Source: Microbacterium sp. LWH13-1.2 (GTDB taxonomy: Bacteria > Actinomycetota > Actinomycetes > Actinomycetales > Microbacteriaceae). From it: a DNA stretch of 64,000 nucleotides. The notes beneath the pieces were generated by a model, which was given only the letters and a program-made list of their open reading frames with translations, did no database searches and had not been told where the DNA came from. Positions 24,351 to 33,420 of this stretch are shown piece by piece; positions within the stretch are counted from its first letter, which is position 1; each line of letters begins with the position of its first letter. The DNA is taken from contig NZ_CP151635.1 in assembly GCF_038397735.1 (NCBI RefSeq), positions 434,001-498,000 of the forward strand. The letters are read 5' to 3'. The translations under genes were made by a program, and so were the position numbers.

Positions 24351-25892
24351 ATGTCAGCTACGACGCCGATCCATCTTGAACGCCCCGACGGCAAGGGGCT
24401 CGCATCCGGTTCGCTGGGGCTGTGGGGTTCCACCGTCATCGGGCTCGCATCCACCGCACCGGTGTACTCGCTCGTCGCCACGCTCGGCTTCGTGGTCCTG
24501 GCCGTCGGAGCGCAGGCGCCGATCGCCTTCATCATCGCCTTCGTGCCGATGCTGCTCATCGCTTTCGCCTATCGCGAGCTGAACAACGCCGTGCCCGACT
24601 GCGGGACCACGTTCACCTGGGGGACCAAGGCTTTCGGACCGTGGGTCGGCTGGATGGGTGGATGGGGCGTCGCGGTCGCCGGAATGGTCGTGCTCGCGAA
24701 CCTCGCGCAGATCGCGTCGGTCTACTTCTGGTCGCTGATCGGATTCGATCTCGAGAACAACGACTGGCGGATCATCCTCGTCGCCGTGCTCTTCATCGCT
24801 GCCATGACCTGGGTGAGCTGGCGCGGCGTCGAGATCGGCGAGCGCATCCAGAACATCCTGCTCGGGATCCAGTATCTGGCTCTCGCCATCTTCGTGGTCG
24901 CCGCCCTCTGGCAGTTCTTCGCGGGCTCGGCGCCGAACCCGACTCCCTTCGACATGGAATGGCTCAACCCGTTCGGCTTCACCTCCTGGTCGGGGTTCAC
25001 CGAGTCGATCCTGCTCGCCCTGTTCATCTATTGGGGCTGGGACACCTGCCTCGCGCTCAACGAGGAGACGAGAGACCCGAAGAGGATCCCGGGCCGTGCG
25101 GCCCTGCTGACCACCGTCATCCTTCTGTTCACCTACGTCGGCGTCACGATCGCCGCCATGATGTACGCGGGCCTGGGCGACACGGGCACCGGGCTCGGCA
25201 ACGAGGCCAACGCCGACGACTTCTTCCTCGCGATCAAGGACGGGCTCCTCGGACCCTTCGGCTGGGTGCTGGTGGTCGCCGTGATCATCTCGGCGATCTC
25301 CTCGACGCAGACGACGATCCTGCCCACCGCGCGCGGCACCCTGGCGATGGGCGTCTACCGCGCGCTGCCCGCCAAGTTCAAGGACGTGCACCCGACCTAC
25401 AAGACGCCGTCGTTCTCGACGATCGTCATGGGCGTCGTCGCGTCGGCGTACTACGTCGGCATGACCCTGATCAGCGACAACATCCTGCAGGACTCGATCC
25501 TGTCGCTGGGGCTTGCGATCGCGTTCTACTACGCCATCACCGGTTTCGCCTGCGTCTGGTACTTCCGCAAGGACCTCACCACCTCGGCGAGGGACTTCTT
25601 CTTCAAGGGACTGTTCCCGCTGCTCGGCGGTCTCATGCTGACGGGCGCGTTCGTGCAGTCGGCGATCGACATGTGGGACGTGGATTACGGCTACACGGTG
25701 CTCTTCGGCATCGGCGGCACCTTCGTGATCGGCATCGGATCGCTCGCCTTCGGTCTCGTGCTCATGTTCCTTTGGTACCTCTTCCCGCGGTCGAAGCGGT
25801 TCTTCCGAGGCGAGAGCCTGAACCGCGACACCCAGGTGATGGTGCCGGACGAGCCGGGCGACTTCATCCGCTCGATCGACGGCGGCATCTGA
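24351..25892 (+). CDS. APC superfamily amino acid permease
   Basis: 513 residues from the ATG at 24351; an earlier in-frame start at 24282 would place the promoter inside the gene and is rejected. About twelve membrane helices. The APC signature of helix 1 is seen in LGLWGSTVIGLASTAPVYSL, then the conserved SWRGVEIGERIQNILLG and the helix-6 region ALFIYWGWDTCLALNEET. It imports amino acids or amines with a proton or by exchange. The C-terminal tail is short and cytoplasmic. Monocistronic, with a clear promoter and probable leaderless mRNA. Substrate not determinable. Confidence 0.9.
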   Translation: MSATTPIHLERPDGKGLASGSLGLWGSTVIGLASTAPVYSLVATLGFVVLAVGAQAPIAFIIAFVPMLLIAFAYRELNNAVPDCGTTFTWGTKAFGPWVGWMGGWGVAVAGMVVLANLAQIASVYFWSLIGFDLENNDWRIILVAVLFIAAMTWVSWRGVEIGERIQNILLGIQYLALAIFVVAALWQFFAGSAPNPTPFDMEWLNPFGFTSWSGFTESILLALFIYWGWDTCLALNEETRDPKRIPGRAALLTTVILLFTYVGVTIAAMMYAGLGDTGTGLGNEANADDFFLAIKDGLLGPFGWVLVVAVIISAISSTQTTILPTARGTLAMGVYRALPAKFKDVHPTYKTPSFSTIVMGVVASAYYVGMTLISDNILQDSILSLGLAIAFYYAITGFACVWYFRKDLTTSARDFFFKGLFPLLGGLMLTGAFVQSAIDMWDVDYGYTVLFGIGGTFVIGIGSLAFGLVLMFLWYLFPRSKRFFRGESLNRDTQVMVPDEPGDFIRSIDGGI

Positions 25893-25933
25893 TCGCTTCG
25901 AAGCGGCGCACGGGTACGCCCTAGGCTTTATCC

Positions 25934-26782
25934 GTGCGCATCCGGCTCGACATCGCCTACGACGGCACCCACTTCCGCGGGTGGGCCAAGCAGCCGACCC
26001 TGCGAACAGTGCAGGGGACTCTCGAAGCCGCGCTCGCCCGCATCGTCGGCTCCGACGTGCAGTTCGTCGTCGCGGGCCGCACGGATGCGGGCGTGCACGC
26101 GCAGGGACAGGTCGCCCACGTCGACCTCGATGACGAGCAGTGGGCGCGCATCGAATCGCGACAGGGACGCACGCCGCAGGACCCAGCGGCCTCCATCGCC
26201 CGCCGCATGCGCGGAGTCCTGGGTGCCTACCCCGACGCGACCGTGACGCGCTCATCGATCGCCCCTGAGGGATTCGACGCCCGCTTCTCCGCGGTCTGGC
26301 GTCGTTACCGCTACCGACTCGCAGACGAGGCTGCCGGGTTCGACCCGCTCCGTCGGCACGACACGACGACGCACCGAGGGATCCTCGACGAGCAGGCGAT
26401 GGATGCTGCCGCACGCACGCTGATCGGACTTCACGACTTCGCGGCATACTGCAAACCGCGCGAAGAGGCGACGACCATCCGGACGCTGCTGGACTACCGC
26501 TGGGCTCGTGACGCCGACGGGGTGCTCGTCGCCGAGGTCAAAGCCGACGCCTTCTGCCACAGCATGGTCCGAGCGCTGGTGGGTGCATGTGCCGCGGTCG
26601 GCGAAGGCCGCCTCGACGTGGCCGACCTGGTCGTGCTTCGCGAGCAGCTCACGAGGACCAGCGACTTCAAGGTCCTCGCCGCCAGAGGGCTGACGCTCAC
26701 CGAGGTCGGGTACCCCGCCGACGACCTGCTCTCGACCAGGGCCGAGCAGACGCGCGCTCGCCGCGACAGCACGAGCGCATGA
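25934..26782 (+). CDS. truA: tRNA pseudouridine(38-40) synthase TruA
   Basis: 282 residues, GTG start with TAGGCT exactly 6 nt upstream. TruA motifs: IAYDGTHFRGWAKQP, the catalytic VVAGRTDAGVHAQGQ (Asp nucleophile in GRTDAGVHA), FDARFSAVWRRYRYRL and FCHSMVRALVGA. It converts U38-U40 of tRNA anticodon arms to pseudouridine. The last 25 residues are a basic, Arg-rich extension. In actinobacteria truA commonly sits just upstream of rplM, as here with three inserted genes. It overlaps the following membrane protein gene by 4 nt. Confidence 0.97.
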   Translation: MRIRLDIAYDGTHFRGWAKQPTLRTVQGTLEAALARIVGSDVQFVVAGRTDAGVHAQGQVAHVDLDDEQWARIESRQGRTPQDPAASIARRMRGVLGAYPDATVTRSSIAPEGFDARFSAVWRRYRYRLADEAAGFDPLRRHDTTTHRGILDEQAMDAAARTLIGLHDFAAYCKPREEATTIRTLLDYRWARDADGVLVAEVKADAFCHSMVRALVGACAAVGEGRLDVADLVVLREQLTRTSDFKVLAARGLTLTEVGYPADDLLSTRAEQTRARRDSTSA

Positions 26783-28077
26783 CGCGTCAGGGTGCGGGTG
26801 CGGTGTTCGTCGAGGTCTCCTCGAGGGCGTGGTCGTTCTGGCGTGCGCTGGTCGACACCTGCATCGGCCTGATCGTCGGCACGCTCTACGCATTCGTCGG
26901 CATCATCGTGGTCGGCATCGTGGGGGAGGAGGCGCTGTCTTCGCTCTACTGGCAGGTCGACCTCGACCCGCTGTTCAGGGCGAGCATGGGCGTCTTCCTG
27001 CTCGCGGCCGCGGTGCTGGCGGTCGTCGTGCCCTTCGTCGTCGTCGCAGAACGTTTCGCCGCCCTCCGCACCGTCGAAGCGGCGGCGCGTGAGAACCCGG
27101 ATGCCGTGCCGCAGCGTTCCCTGCGCCTCGCGCTGCAGACGCCGCCCGCCGCGCTCCTGCAGACGACCGGCACGGTGCTGTTCTGGTGCCTGGCGGGGCT
27201 CGGCGGCATCTTCGCGCTGGGGGTGTTCTTCACCGAGGATCTCCGGGAGGACTGGGAGAGCTGGGTCGCACTCCTCGTCATCGCCGTGCTCGCCTCCGGC
27301 GCCGCAGCGGTGCGGCGGCTCGGCAGACGCCTCGTCGAGCGTGACGTGGCGCGCATGAACATGCAGTGGATCCGGTGGAAGAGGCTCGTCCCCGCCGCGG
27401 AGAAGAGCGATGCAGACCGCAGGGATGCCGCGATGCGCGCCGTCGTGCCCGGCTGGCTCACGGTTCCGAGCGCGCGGGCGCTCGGTCGGATCGCGAGCGT
27501 CCTGCTGACCGCGACCCTCATCTCACTCGCGGCGTTCATGCTCTCGGTCTTCATGCGGCAGCAATGCCGCACTTGCGACCCGGTCTACTGGGACGAGCCG
27601 ATCGAGAACGGCATCGATGTATTGAGCCTGACCAGCGGCGCGGCGATCGCGGTGTGCGCGGCCCTCGGCATCCTCGCCTGGGTCGGAGGAGTCGTCCTGC
27701 AGTTCGCGCGGGAGCGCGCGTTGACAGGGTGGGTCGCGGATGGTGCGCCTCGTCGAATCGACGTGAGCCTGGTCGGGCCGCTGCTCTCGGGCAATCGGTC
27801 GATGGTCCGCCTGCAGCTCGGTCTGTCGGCCGCCGGCGCGGGGGCGCTGGTGGTGGGTACGGGCGCTGTGTGGGCGGACTGGACGGCCATGGACGCGCGT
27901 ACGCTGCTCCTCGTCGCCGTCGTCCTGATCGCCGTCGGATTCCTCATCGGCTGCGCGGATGCGCCGCGCAGTCGCAGGGAGCGCCAGCTCGCGCGCGACG
28001 CCCTGTTCCCCGGCGATGTCGTTCGCGTCGGCGACGAGACGCGCAAGATCGCACGAGAGCGCCGACGGCGCCGATGA
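26779..28077 (+). CDS. Polytopic membrane protein of unknown function
   Basis: 432 residues from the ATG overlapping the truA stop (ATGA). About eight hydrophobic segments, for example LIVGTLYAFVGIIVVGIVG, GVFLLAAAVLAVVVPFVVV, LFWCLAGLGGIFALGVFF and LLTATLISLAAFMLSVFM. A short external loop has a C-x2-C pair (RQQCRTCDPVYWDEP). Soluble loops are basic with many arginines; the C-terminus is Arg-rich. I do not recognise a characterised family. Co-translated with truA but unrelated in function as far as can be seen. Confidence 0.78.
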   Translation: MTRQGAGAVFVEVSSRAWSFWRALVDTCIGLIVGTLYAFVGIIVVGIVGEEALSSLYWQVDLDPLFRASMGVFLLAAAVLAVVVPFVVVAERFAALRTVEAAARENPDAVPQRSLRLALQTPPAALLQTTGTVLFWCLAGLGGIFALGVFFTEDLREDWESWVALLVIAVLASGAAAVRRLGRRLVERDVARMNMQWIRWKRLVPAAEKSDADRRDAAMRAVVPGWLTVPSARALGRIASVLLTATLISLAAFMLSVFMRQQCRTCDPVYWDEPIENGIDVLSLTSGAAIAVCAALGILAWVGGVVLQFARERALTGWVADGAPRRIDVSLVGPLLSGNRSMVRLQLGLSAAGAGALVVGTGAVWADWTAMDARTLLLVAVVLIAVGFLIGCADAPRSRRERQLARDALFPGDVVRVGDETRKIARERRRRR

Positions 28078-28083
28078 CCGATT

Positions 28084-28113
28084 CGTGGCCGCCTTCCCCC
28101 GAAGGCGGCCACG
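28084..28113 (+). terminator. Terminator after the truA-membrane protein unit
   Basis: A perfect 13-bp stem (28084-28096 with 28101-28113) with a CCCC loop, 6 nt after the stop codon. Confidence 0.8.
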
Positions 28114-28241
28114 ATGCGGGAGCCGCCGCAGGGGCCCCAGTCCGTCCGCGGCGGTGACGACTCGTGCAGGCCGAGGGGGAGGCGCTGCTGAACCGTATGC
28201 TGATATTACGGACGGCGTCTTCACACTGCGGCGGGGGAACT

Positions 28242-29135
28242 GTGACGGAGCGGATCGATGATCAGGGCGGTGCTTTCGCCGCCGCCCTGCGAGCGGCGAT
28301 CTCCGAAAGGGGCATCACCCTCGCGCGCCTGCGGGCTCAGCTGATCGATGACGGCAATCCGATCTCGATGGCGACGCTGAGCTACTGGCGTTCCGGCGAT
28401 CGTCAGCCCGAAGGGGCGCAGTCGCTGAGCGTCGTCGACGGCATCGAGGATCGCCTCGGTCTGCATCGCGGTCATCTGGGCGGTCTGCTGCGCGCGCCCG
28501 CACGTCTGGGGACCGTGGCGCCGCCGCGTCTGCCCTTCGACGAGGAGCGGGAGCAGCGCGAGACCGAGGAGACATTGCGCGAGCTGCACGCTGCGCCGCA
28601 GGATGCCCTCCGCGACCTCTCCACGCAGGTCACCGTGTTCGTGGGTGCCGCGGGCTCCGTCGAGAAGGTGATCATGCGCTGCCTCGTCCAGTCGACAAAG
28701 GGGACGATCTCCGAGGTGCCGCTGATCGACGTCGCCCCGGTCGAGACAGACGTCATGTCGGTCATCTCCGAGGTCGTGGGCGGACGTGTCGACCGCGAGT
28801 ACCTGCACCCGGGGCGACTGCTCTCCGGTGTGGTGATCGCGCTCGACGAGCCGATCGAGACGGGCGCGACCACTCTGTTCGAGTTCACCGAGACCTTCCC
28901 TGCCGGCTACCCGCCGCGGCAGTCCGCCTGGCATGCCACCTCGAGGCCGGCCCGGGAGAGTCTCGTCTGGGTGCGCTTCCATCCCGACGCACTGCCGAGC
29001 TGGTGCGAGGAGTACATCGAGACGGACGAGGAGTATTCATCATCGATGCGCTCCGTGCACAGCGGTTCGGTGCATCTCGTGCGTCACGGATTCGGCCCCG
29101 GTGTCCTGGGGATCCGCTGGGGCTATGACGAGTGA
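28242..29135 (+). CDS. XRE-like helix-turn-helix protein with unknown C-terminal domain
   Basis: 297 residues from GTG 28242, preceded by GGGGGA; an upstream in-frame start at 28164 would overlap an apparent -10 region (TATTAC near 28202). The first 75 residues resemble a helix-turn-helix: AFAAALRAAISERGITLARL, then SMATLSYWRSGDRQPEG, where the Y-W-R/S-G pattern matches the recognition helix of XRE-type proteins that use a trigger helix. Residues about 110-297 are an unrecognised mixed domain (TQVTVFVGAAGSVEKVIMRC, TTLFEFTETFPAGYPP). Such N-terminal plus sensor-domain proteins act as single-component regulators. Target and ligand unknown. Confidence 0.75.
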   Translation: MTERIDDQGGAFAAALRAAISERGITLARLRAQLIDDGNPISMATLSYWRSGDRQPEGAQSLSVVDGIEDRLGLHRGHLGGLLRAPARLGTVAPPRLPFDEEREQRETEETLRELHAAPQDALRDLSTQVTVFVGAAGSVEKVIMRCLVQSTKGTISEVPLIDVAPVETDVMSVISEVVGGRVDREYLHPGRLLSGVVIALDEPIETGATTLFEFTETFPAGYPPRQSAWHATSRPARESLVWVRFHPDALPSWCEEYIETDEEYSSSMRSVHSGSVHLVRHGFGPGVLGIRWGYDE

Positions 29136-29210
29136 CGAGGGCGGGGCGTTCGCGCACAGCATGGGCGATTGCCACCGGAATCCAAGCCTGACGGACTACC
29201 GTGAGGTGCG

Positions 29211-29879
29211 ATGAAGGTCATCTCGTACAACCTGCAGAAGCACCGCGCCGTGGGAGAGCTCTCGGCGCTGACCTCGGAGCACGATCCCGACATCCTGTGC
29301 CTTCAGGAGTGCGATGTCGCCGATCTGCCCGAGACCATCGGCGACCTCACTCTCGCGGATGCCACGCAGGGGAACAGGCTCGGACTCGCGATGTTCTACC
29401 GTGCGAGCGAGTTCCACCTCCAGGGCATCCGGACGATCGAGTTGAAGAAGTCGCTGCACGATCGCATCGCGAAGCCCGCGCACGAGCGCGTGCTCGGTGC
29501 GCGGCTCCGGGACATCGACGCAGGCCGCGATTTCATCGCAGCGTCGTTCCACGCGGCGCCGCTCACCGCGCTGAACTCGCTCCGGCGCCATCAGATCCGC
29601 GCAGCTCTCACCGAGCTCGCGACCCTCGGCGAGGGGCTGCCGCAGCTGATGGTCGGGGATTACAACTATCCGGTGTTCAAAGAGAACCTCGGCAAGACCG
29701 TGCGCGAGCACGGCTACGCGCTCACGATGAGCGACGACCACACCTACACGCGTTACCGCGTCTTCCGCGGTCACTACGACTTCGCGACGTCGGCCGGCTT
29801 CGAGATCCAACGCGTCACGACCCTGCCCCAGGGGCTGAGCGACCATCGCCCTATCCTGGTGACCACGCGATTCGACTGA
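29211..29879 (+). CDS. Endonuclease/exonuclease/phosphatase family protein
   Basis: 222 residues, slightly short for the family but with all anchor motifs: VISYNLQKHRAV, LCLQECDVADLP (metal-binding Glu), MVGDYNYPVF (the GDxN motif), GHYDFATSAGF and SDHRPILVTTR (catalytic SDH). Members cleave phosphodiester or phosphomonoester bonds in nucleic acids, lipids or inositols. No signal peptide, so it is cytosolic. A TACCGT box lies 8 nt upstream of the ATG. Stand-alone gene between a regulator and the ribosomal operon; substrate unknown. Confidence 0.88.
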   Translation: MKVISYNLQKHRAVGELSALTSEHDPDILCLQECDVADLPETIGDLTLADATQGNRLGLAMFYRASEFHLQGIRTIELKKSLHDRIAKPAHERVLGARLRDIDAGRDFIAASFHAAPLTALNSLRRHQIRAALTELATLGEGLPQLMVGDYNYPVFKENLGKTVREHGYALTMSDDHTYTRYRVFRGHYDFATSAGFEIQRVTTLPQGLSDHRPILVTTRFD

Positions 29880-29894
29880 CTGCCGCGGCCCGGA

Positions 29895-29924
29895 TTGGGA
29901 ATCCCGCTCCGAATGACGTAAGCT
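29895..29924 (+). promoter_or_regulatory. Promoter of the rplM-rpsI operon
   Basis: TTGGGA (29895-29900), 18-bp spacer, TAAGCT (29919-29924). Transcription would start near 29931, leaving a leader of about 125 nt. Confidence 0.6.
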
Positions 29925-29932
29925 GTCACTTT

Positions 29933-30020
29933 GGTACTCGACTGCCGAGTACCGCGAACGTGAGCCCTCCACTGGCGTGTTCCTCCCTGTAGGGAAGAAC
30001 CACCCCGGAGTGGGATTCAC
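29933..30020 (+). ncRNA. Structured 5' leader of the rplM operon (r-protein autoregulation candidate)
   Basis: Two stem-loops precede the gene. The first is a perfect 8-bp hairpin (29933-29940 with 29946-29953). The second is a long nested stem, outer GTGA/TCAC (29960-29963 with 30017-30020), then CCACT/AGTGG (29969-29973 with 30009-30013), GTTC/GAAC (29979-29982 with 29997-30000) and TCCC/GGGA around a TGTA loop. Ribosomal protein leaders of this type usually bind L13 or S9 and repress translation or transcription. Not similar by eye to the Firmicutes L13 leader, so treated as a candidate. Confidence 0.5.
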
Positions 30021-30055
30021 GAACTTCTCCGTTCGAACAAGAAAGCAGCACTATC

Positions 30056-30502
30056 GTGACGCGCACTTACACTCCGAAGGCCGGCGAGGTCCAGCGTGAC
30101 TGGGTCGTCATCGACGCCACTGACGTCGTTCTCGGCCGCCTGGCTTCGCACGCCGCTACGCTCCTGCGTGGCAAGCACAAGCCCACCTTCGCCAACCACA
30201 TCGACTCGGGTGACTTCGTCATCATCGTGAACGCCGACAAGGTCGCGCTCACCGGTCAGAAGCTCCAGAAGAAGCTGGCTTACCGCCACTCGGGTTACCC
30301 GGGCGGCCTCAAGTCGGTCACCTACGCCGAGCTCATGGAGAAGAACCCGGTCCGCGCTGTGGAGAAGGCCATCCGTGGCATGCTCCCCAAGAACAGCATC
30401 GGCCGTCAGCAGCTGTCGAAGCTCAAGGTCTACGTCGGTTCCGAGCACCCGCACGCCGCTCAGCAGCCGAAGACGTACACCCTCGACCAGGTCGCCCAGT
30501 AA
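30056..30502 (+). CDS. rplM: 50S ribosomal protein L13
   Basis: 148 residues, GTG start. Canonical sequence: [60 protein letters not shown] and the C-terminal [16 protein letters not shown]. It binds 23S rRNA early in assembly of the large subunit. First gene of an L13-S9 pair, preceded by a long structured leader and a clear promoter. The ribosome-binding site upstream of the GTG is poor (AAGAAAGC). Confidence 0.99.
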   Translation: MTRTYTPKAGEVQRDWVVIDATDVVLGRLASHAATLLRGKHKPTFANHIDSGDFVIIVNADKVALTGQKLQKKLAYRHSGYPGGLKSVTYAELMEKNPVRAVEKAIRGMLPKNSIGRQQLSKLKVYVGSEHPHAAQQPKTYTLDQVAQ

Positions 30503-30529
30503 GCGCCGTAAAGACTTAAGGACATACTC

Positions 30530-31015
30530 GTGGCTGACATCCAGGACACCACCGAAACCCCCCAGAACTTCTCGACGTCGACTCCCGAGACCGACGCAGT
30601 CGAGGCGGCTCCCCGCCCCGTGCTGAGCGTCCCGGGCGCCGCTGTCGGCCGTCGCAAGCAGGCCATCGCCCGCGTGCGTCTCGTCCCCGGCTCGGGAACG
30701 ATCACGGTCAACGGCCGCACGCTCGAGGACTACTTCCCGAACAAGCTGCACCAGCAGCTGATCAACGACCCGTTCACGATCCTCAACCTCGCCGGTGGCT
30801 ACGACGTCATCGCGCGCATCTCCGGCGGTGGCCCCTCGGGCCAGGCCGGTGCACTGCGCCTCGGCATCGCTCGCTCCCTCAACGGGATCGACGAGGAGAA
30901 CAACCGTCCGACCCTGAAGAAGGCCGGCTTCCTGTCGCGCGACGCGCGCGTCAAGGAGCGCAAGAAGGCTGGACTCAAGAAGGCCCGTAAGGCGCCTCAG
31001 TACTCGAAGCGTTAA
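30530..31015 (+). CDS. rpsI: 30S ribosomal protein S9
   Basis: 161 residues, GTG start 27 nt after rplM, with AAGGA upstream. A disordered acidic N-terminus of about 38 residues, common in actinobacteria, precedes the core: [39 protein letters not shown] and the C-terminal [13 protein letters not shown], whose final arginine reaches the tRNA anticodon in the P site. Co-transcribed with rplM and probably with glmM, 14 nt downstream. Confidence 0.99.
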   Translation: MADIQDTTETPQNFSTSTPETDAVEAAPRPVLSVPGAAVGRRKQAIARVRLVPGSGTITVNGRTLEDYFPNKLHQQLINDPFTILNLAGGYDVIARISGGGPSGQAGALRLGIARSLNGIDEENNRPTLKKAGFLSRDARVKERKKAGLKKARKAPQYSKR

Positions 31016-31029
31016 GGTCCACCGCTCCG

Positions 31030-32388
31030 ATGCCGATCTTTGGCACGGACGGCGTGCGAGGGCTTGCCAATGGCATCCTCACCGCCGACCTCGCGCTCAC
31101 CCTGGCCCAGGCGACTGCTGTCGTCCTGGGCCAGGGCCGTACTGCGGAGGCTCGCAAAGCCGAAGGCAAGCGACTCACCGCAGTCGTGGCCCGCGACCCC
31201 CGGGTCTCGGGTCACTTCCTGACCGCCGCGGTCTCGGCAGGCCTCGCGTCCTCCGGCGTCGACGTGCTCGAGGCCGGAGTCATCCCGACGCCGGCGCTCG
31301 CATTCCTCGTCGCCGACCGTGACGCCGACTTCGGCGTGATGATCTCGGCGTCGCACAATGCGGCGCCCGACAACGGCATCAAGATCTTCGCCCGTGGCGG
31401 TGTGAAGCTCCCGGACATCGTCGAGCAGCGCATCGAAGAGGCGATGGCGGGCGAGAAGCTTCGTCCGACCGGTGCCGGCGTCGGCCGGATCGACCGGTTC
31501 TCCGACGCCGAGGACCGCTATGTCGTGCACCTCCTTGGCTCATTGCCGAACCGCCTGGGCGGCATCAAGGTCGTCCTCGATTGCGCGCACGGCGCGGCCT
31601 CCGGCGTGTCTCCGGAGACCTTCCGCGATGCGGGTGCCGACGTCACCGTGATCGGTGCCGACCCCGACGGCTGGAACATCAACGACGGCGTCGGGTCCAC
31701 GCACCTCGACCAGCTCGCAGAAGCGGTCGTCAGGCTCGGGGCCGACATCGGCATCGCGCACGACGGCGACGCCGACCGCTGTCTCGCCGTCGATGCGCAG
31801 GGCAACGTCATCGACGGCGATCAGATCATGGCGATCCTCGCCGTGTCGATGAAGCAGCGCGGTCATCTGACCGACGACACGCTGGTCGCCACCGTGATGA
31901 GCAACCTCGGTCTCCACGTCGCGATGCGCGAGCAGGGCATCACTGTGCGTCAGACCGCGGTCGGCGACCGCTATGTCCTCGAGGACATGAACGCGGGCGG
32001 CTACGCCCTCGGCGGCGAGCAGTCCGGCCACGTGATCATGAGCGAATACGCCACGACCGGTGACGGCCTGCTCACGGGTCTCCACCTGGTCGCTGAGATG
32101 GCACGCCAGAACAAGACGATCGCCGAGCTCGCGAGCGTGATGACCGTGTACCCGCAGGTCCTCATCAACGTGCGTGATGTCGACAAGGACGCGGTCGACT
32201 CCGATGAGGTCGTGCAGGCTGCGGTCCGCGAAGTCGTGGCCGAGCTCGGCGAGACAGGCCGGGTGCTGCTGCGCAAGTCCGGCACAGAGCCGCTCGTCCG
32301 CGTCATGGTCGAGGCGGCCGACGCCGATTCGGCTCAGGCGTATGCCGCTCGTCTGGTCGACGTCGTGCGCGAGCGCCTCGCGCTCTGA
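31030..32388 (+). CDS. glmM: Phosphoglucosamine mutase
   Basis: 452 residues, ATG 14 nt after rpsI. Typical Glm[13 protein letters not shown] at the N-terminus, the phosphoserine loop [16 protein letters not shown] (active Ser at residue 108), the metal loop [11 protein letters not shown], the sugar-binding loop GGEQSGHVI and the C-terminal phosphate-binding [14 protein letters not shown]. It converts glucosamine 6-phosphate to glucosamine 1-phosphate for UDP-GlcNAc and peptidoglycan. glmS, which makes its substrate, lies 2 kb downstream in a separate unit. The ribosome-binding site is not obvious. Confidence 0.98.
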   Translation: MPIFGTDGVRGLANGILTADLALTLAQATAVVLGQGRTAEARKAEGKRLTAVVARDPRVSGHFLTAAVSAGLASSGVDVLEAGVIPTPALAFLVADRDADFGVMISASHNAAPDNGIKIFARGGVKLPDIVEQRIEEAMAGEKLRPTGAGVGRIDRFSDAEDRYVVHLLGSLPNRLGGIKVVLDCAHGAASGVSPETFRDAGADVTVIGADPDGWNINDGVGSTHLDQLAEAVVRLGADIGIAHDGDADRCLAVDAQGNVIDGDQIMAILAVSMKQRGHLTDDTLVATVMSNLGLHVAMREQGITVRQTAVGDRYVLEDMNAGGYALGGEQSGHVIMSEYATTGDGLLTGLHLVAEMARQNKTIAELASVMTVYPQVLINVRDVDKDAVDSDEVVQAAVREVVAELGETGRVLLRKSGTEPLVRVMVEAADADSAQAYAARLVDVVRERLAL

Positions 32389-32439
32389 CGCACCTCTCGC
32401 TCTGAACAGTCGAGCGCGCCGTGCGGCACCGTTGATCGG

Positions 32440-33384
32440 TCAGCCGCGCGGCGCGCTCCAGTTCAGCTGCTCGATGTATCGCAGCAGGACACCCTCGCGC
32501 AGGGCCCACGGCGAGACCTCGAGCTCGTCGACGTCCAGTGCGGTCATCGCGGCGTGCAGCGAGACCGCTGCGGCGACGATCTGGAACGTGCGGTCTGCGG
32601 TGATCCCGGGAAGCTCTTGCCGTGCGGATGCGGGGAGGCGAGCGAGCCGCGGGATCCACGATCCCAGCGAGGCGCGCGGCAGCACCATGCGCTGGATGCC
32701 CGACCACCCGGGAACCGGGTAGCCGGCGAGTCTCGCGAGCGAGCGGATCGCTTTCGACGAACCCACGACATGGTCAGGGCGGGGAAGCGCCGTGAACCGG
32801 GGGAGGACTTCGGCGAGCGTCGCGGTCGCATGCTCGCGGAGACGCTCGACATCGTCCTCGCCGGGAGGGTCGTGCGGGAGGAACTGCACGGTCATGCGTC
32901 CGGCACCCAGCGGGACGGATGCCGCGGCATCCGGCATCTCATCGCCTCCGGCGGCGACTTCGAGCGAACCACCGCCGATGTCGAGGAGCAGCAGCTGGCC
33001 GGCTGACCAGCCGAACCACCGGCGGACCGCGAGGAACGTCAGCTCCGCCTCGGTCTCACCGTCGAGAACCTGAAGCGGCTGTCCGAGGGCCGCCTCGATG
33101 CGGGCGATCACGTCGGCCCCGTTGCGGGCGTCGCGCACAGCGCTCGTGGCGGTGGCGAGAAGCTCGTCCACACGCTCGGCCTCGGCGACCTTCCGTGCCT
33201 GTGTCACGGCCGACTCGAGCGCGATCACACCTTCTTCCGAGATCGACCCGTCATCGGTGAGGTATCTCATCAGACGCAGAACCGTGCGGTCGCTGGTCTT
33301 CGCCAGAGGCCTGCCGCCGGGGCGGACGTCGGCGGCGAGCATATGGACGGTGTTGGAACCGATGTCGAGGACTCCGAGGCGCAC
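32440..33384 (-). CDS. Ppx/GppA family phosphatase
   Basis: 314 residues, GTG start. Actin-like ATPase fold: LGVLDIGSNTVHMLAADV (phosphate loop 1) and LLLDIGGGSLEVA (loop 2) are the family hallmarks, and VVGSSKAIRSLARLAG is typical of the actinobacterial Ppx1-like group. These enzymes degrade polyphosphate from its ends or hydrolyse pppGpp to ppGpp. Length about 310 is the short form without the C-terminal HD domain. TAGTCT ends 6 nt before the GTG, and the gene is divergent from coaA with only 36 nt between start codons. Confidence 0.92.
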   Translation of the reverse strand: MRLGVLDIGSNTVHMLAADVRPGGRPLAKTSDRTVLRLMRYLTDDGSISEEGVIALESAVTQARKVAEAERVDELLATATSAVRDARNGADVIARIEAALGQPLQVLDGETEAELTFLAVRRWFGWSAGQLLLLDIGGGSLEVAAGGDEMPDAAASVPLGAGRMTVQFLPHDPPGEDDVERLREHATATLAEVLPRFTALPRPDHVVGSSKAIRSLARLAGYPVPGWSGIQRMVLPRASLGSWIPRLARLPASARQELPGITADRTFQIVAAAVSLHAAMTALDVDELEVSPWALREGVLLRYIEQLNWSAPRG

Positions 33385-33420
33385 GGGTAGAGACTACTCG
33401 CGCGCCGTTACGATGTATGC
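33385..33420. promoter_or_regulatory. Overlapping divergent promoters of ppx-type gene and coaA
   Basis: On the minus strand TAGTCT (33396-33391) ends 6 nt before the phosphatase start; on the plus strand TACGAT (33409-33414) ends 6 nt before the coaA GTG. With only 36 nt between start codons, each promoter's -35 region must fall on the other's -10 or coding sequence. Confidence 0.5.

Noticed and set aside
24354..26447. 697-codon minus-strand frame over the APC permease and truA
   Set aside because: Antisense to well-defined genes; no domain recognised and composition is not protein-like.
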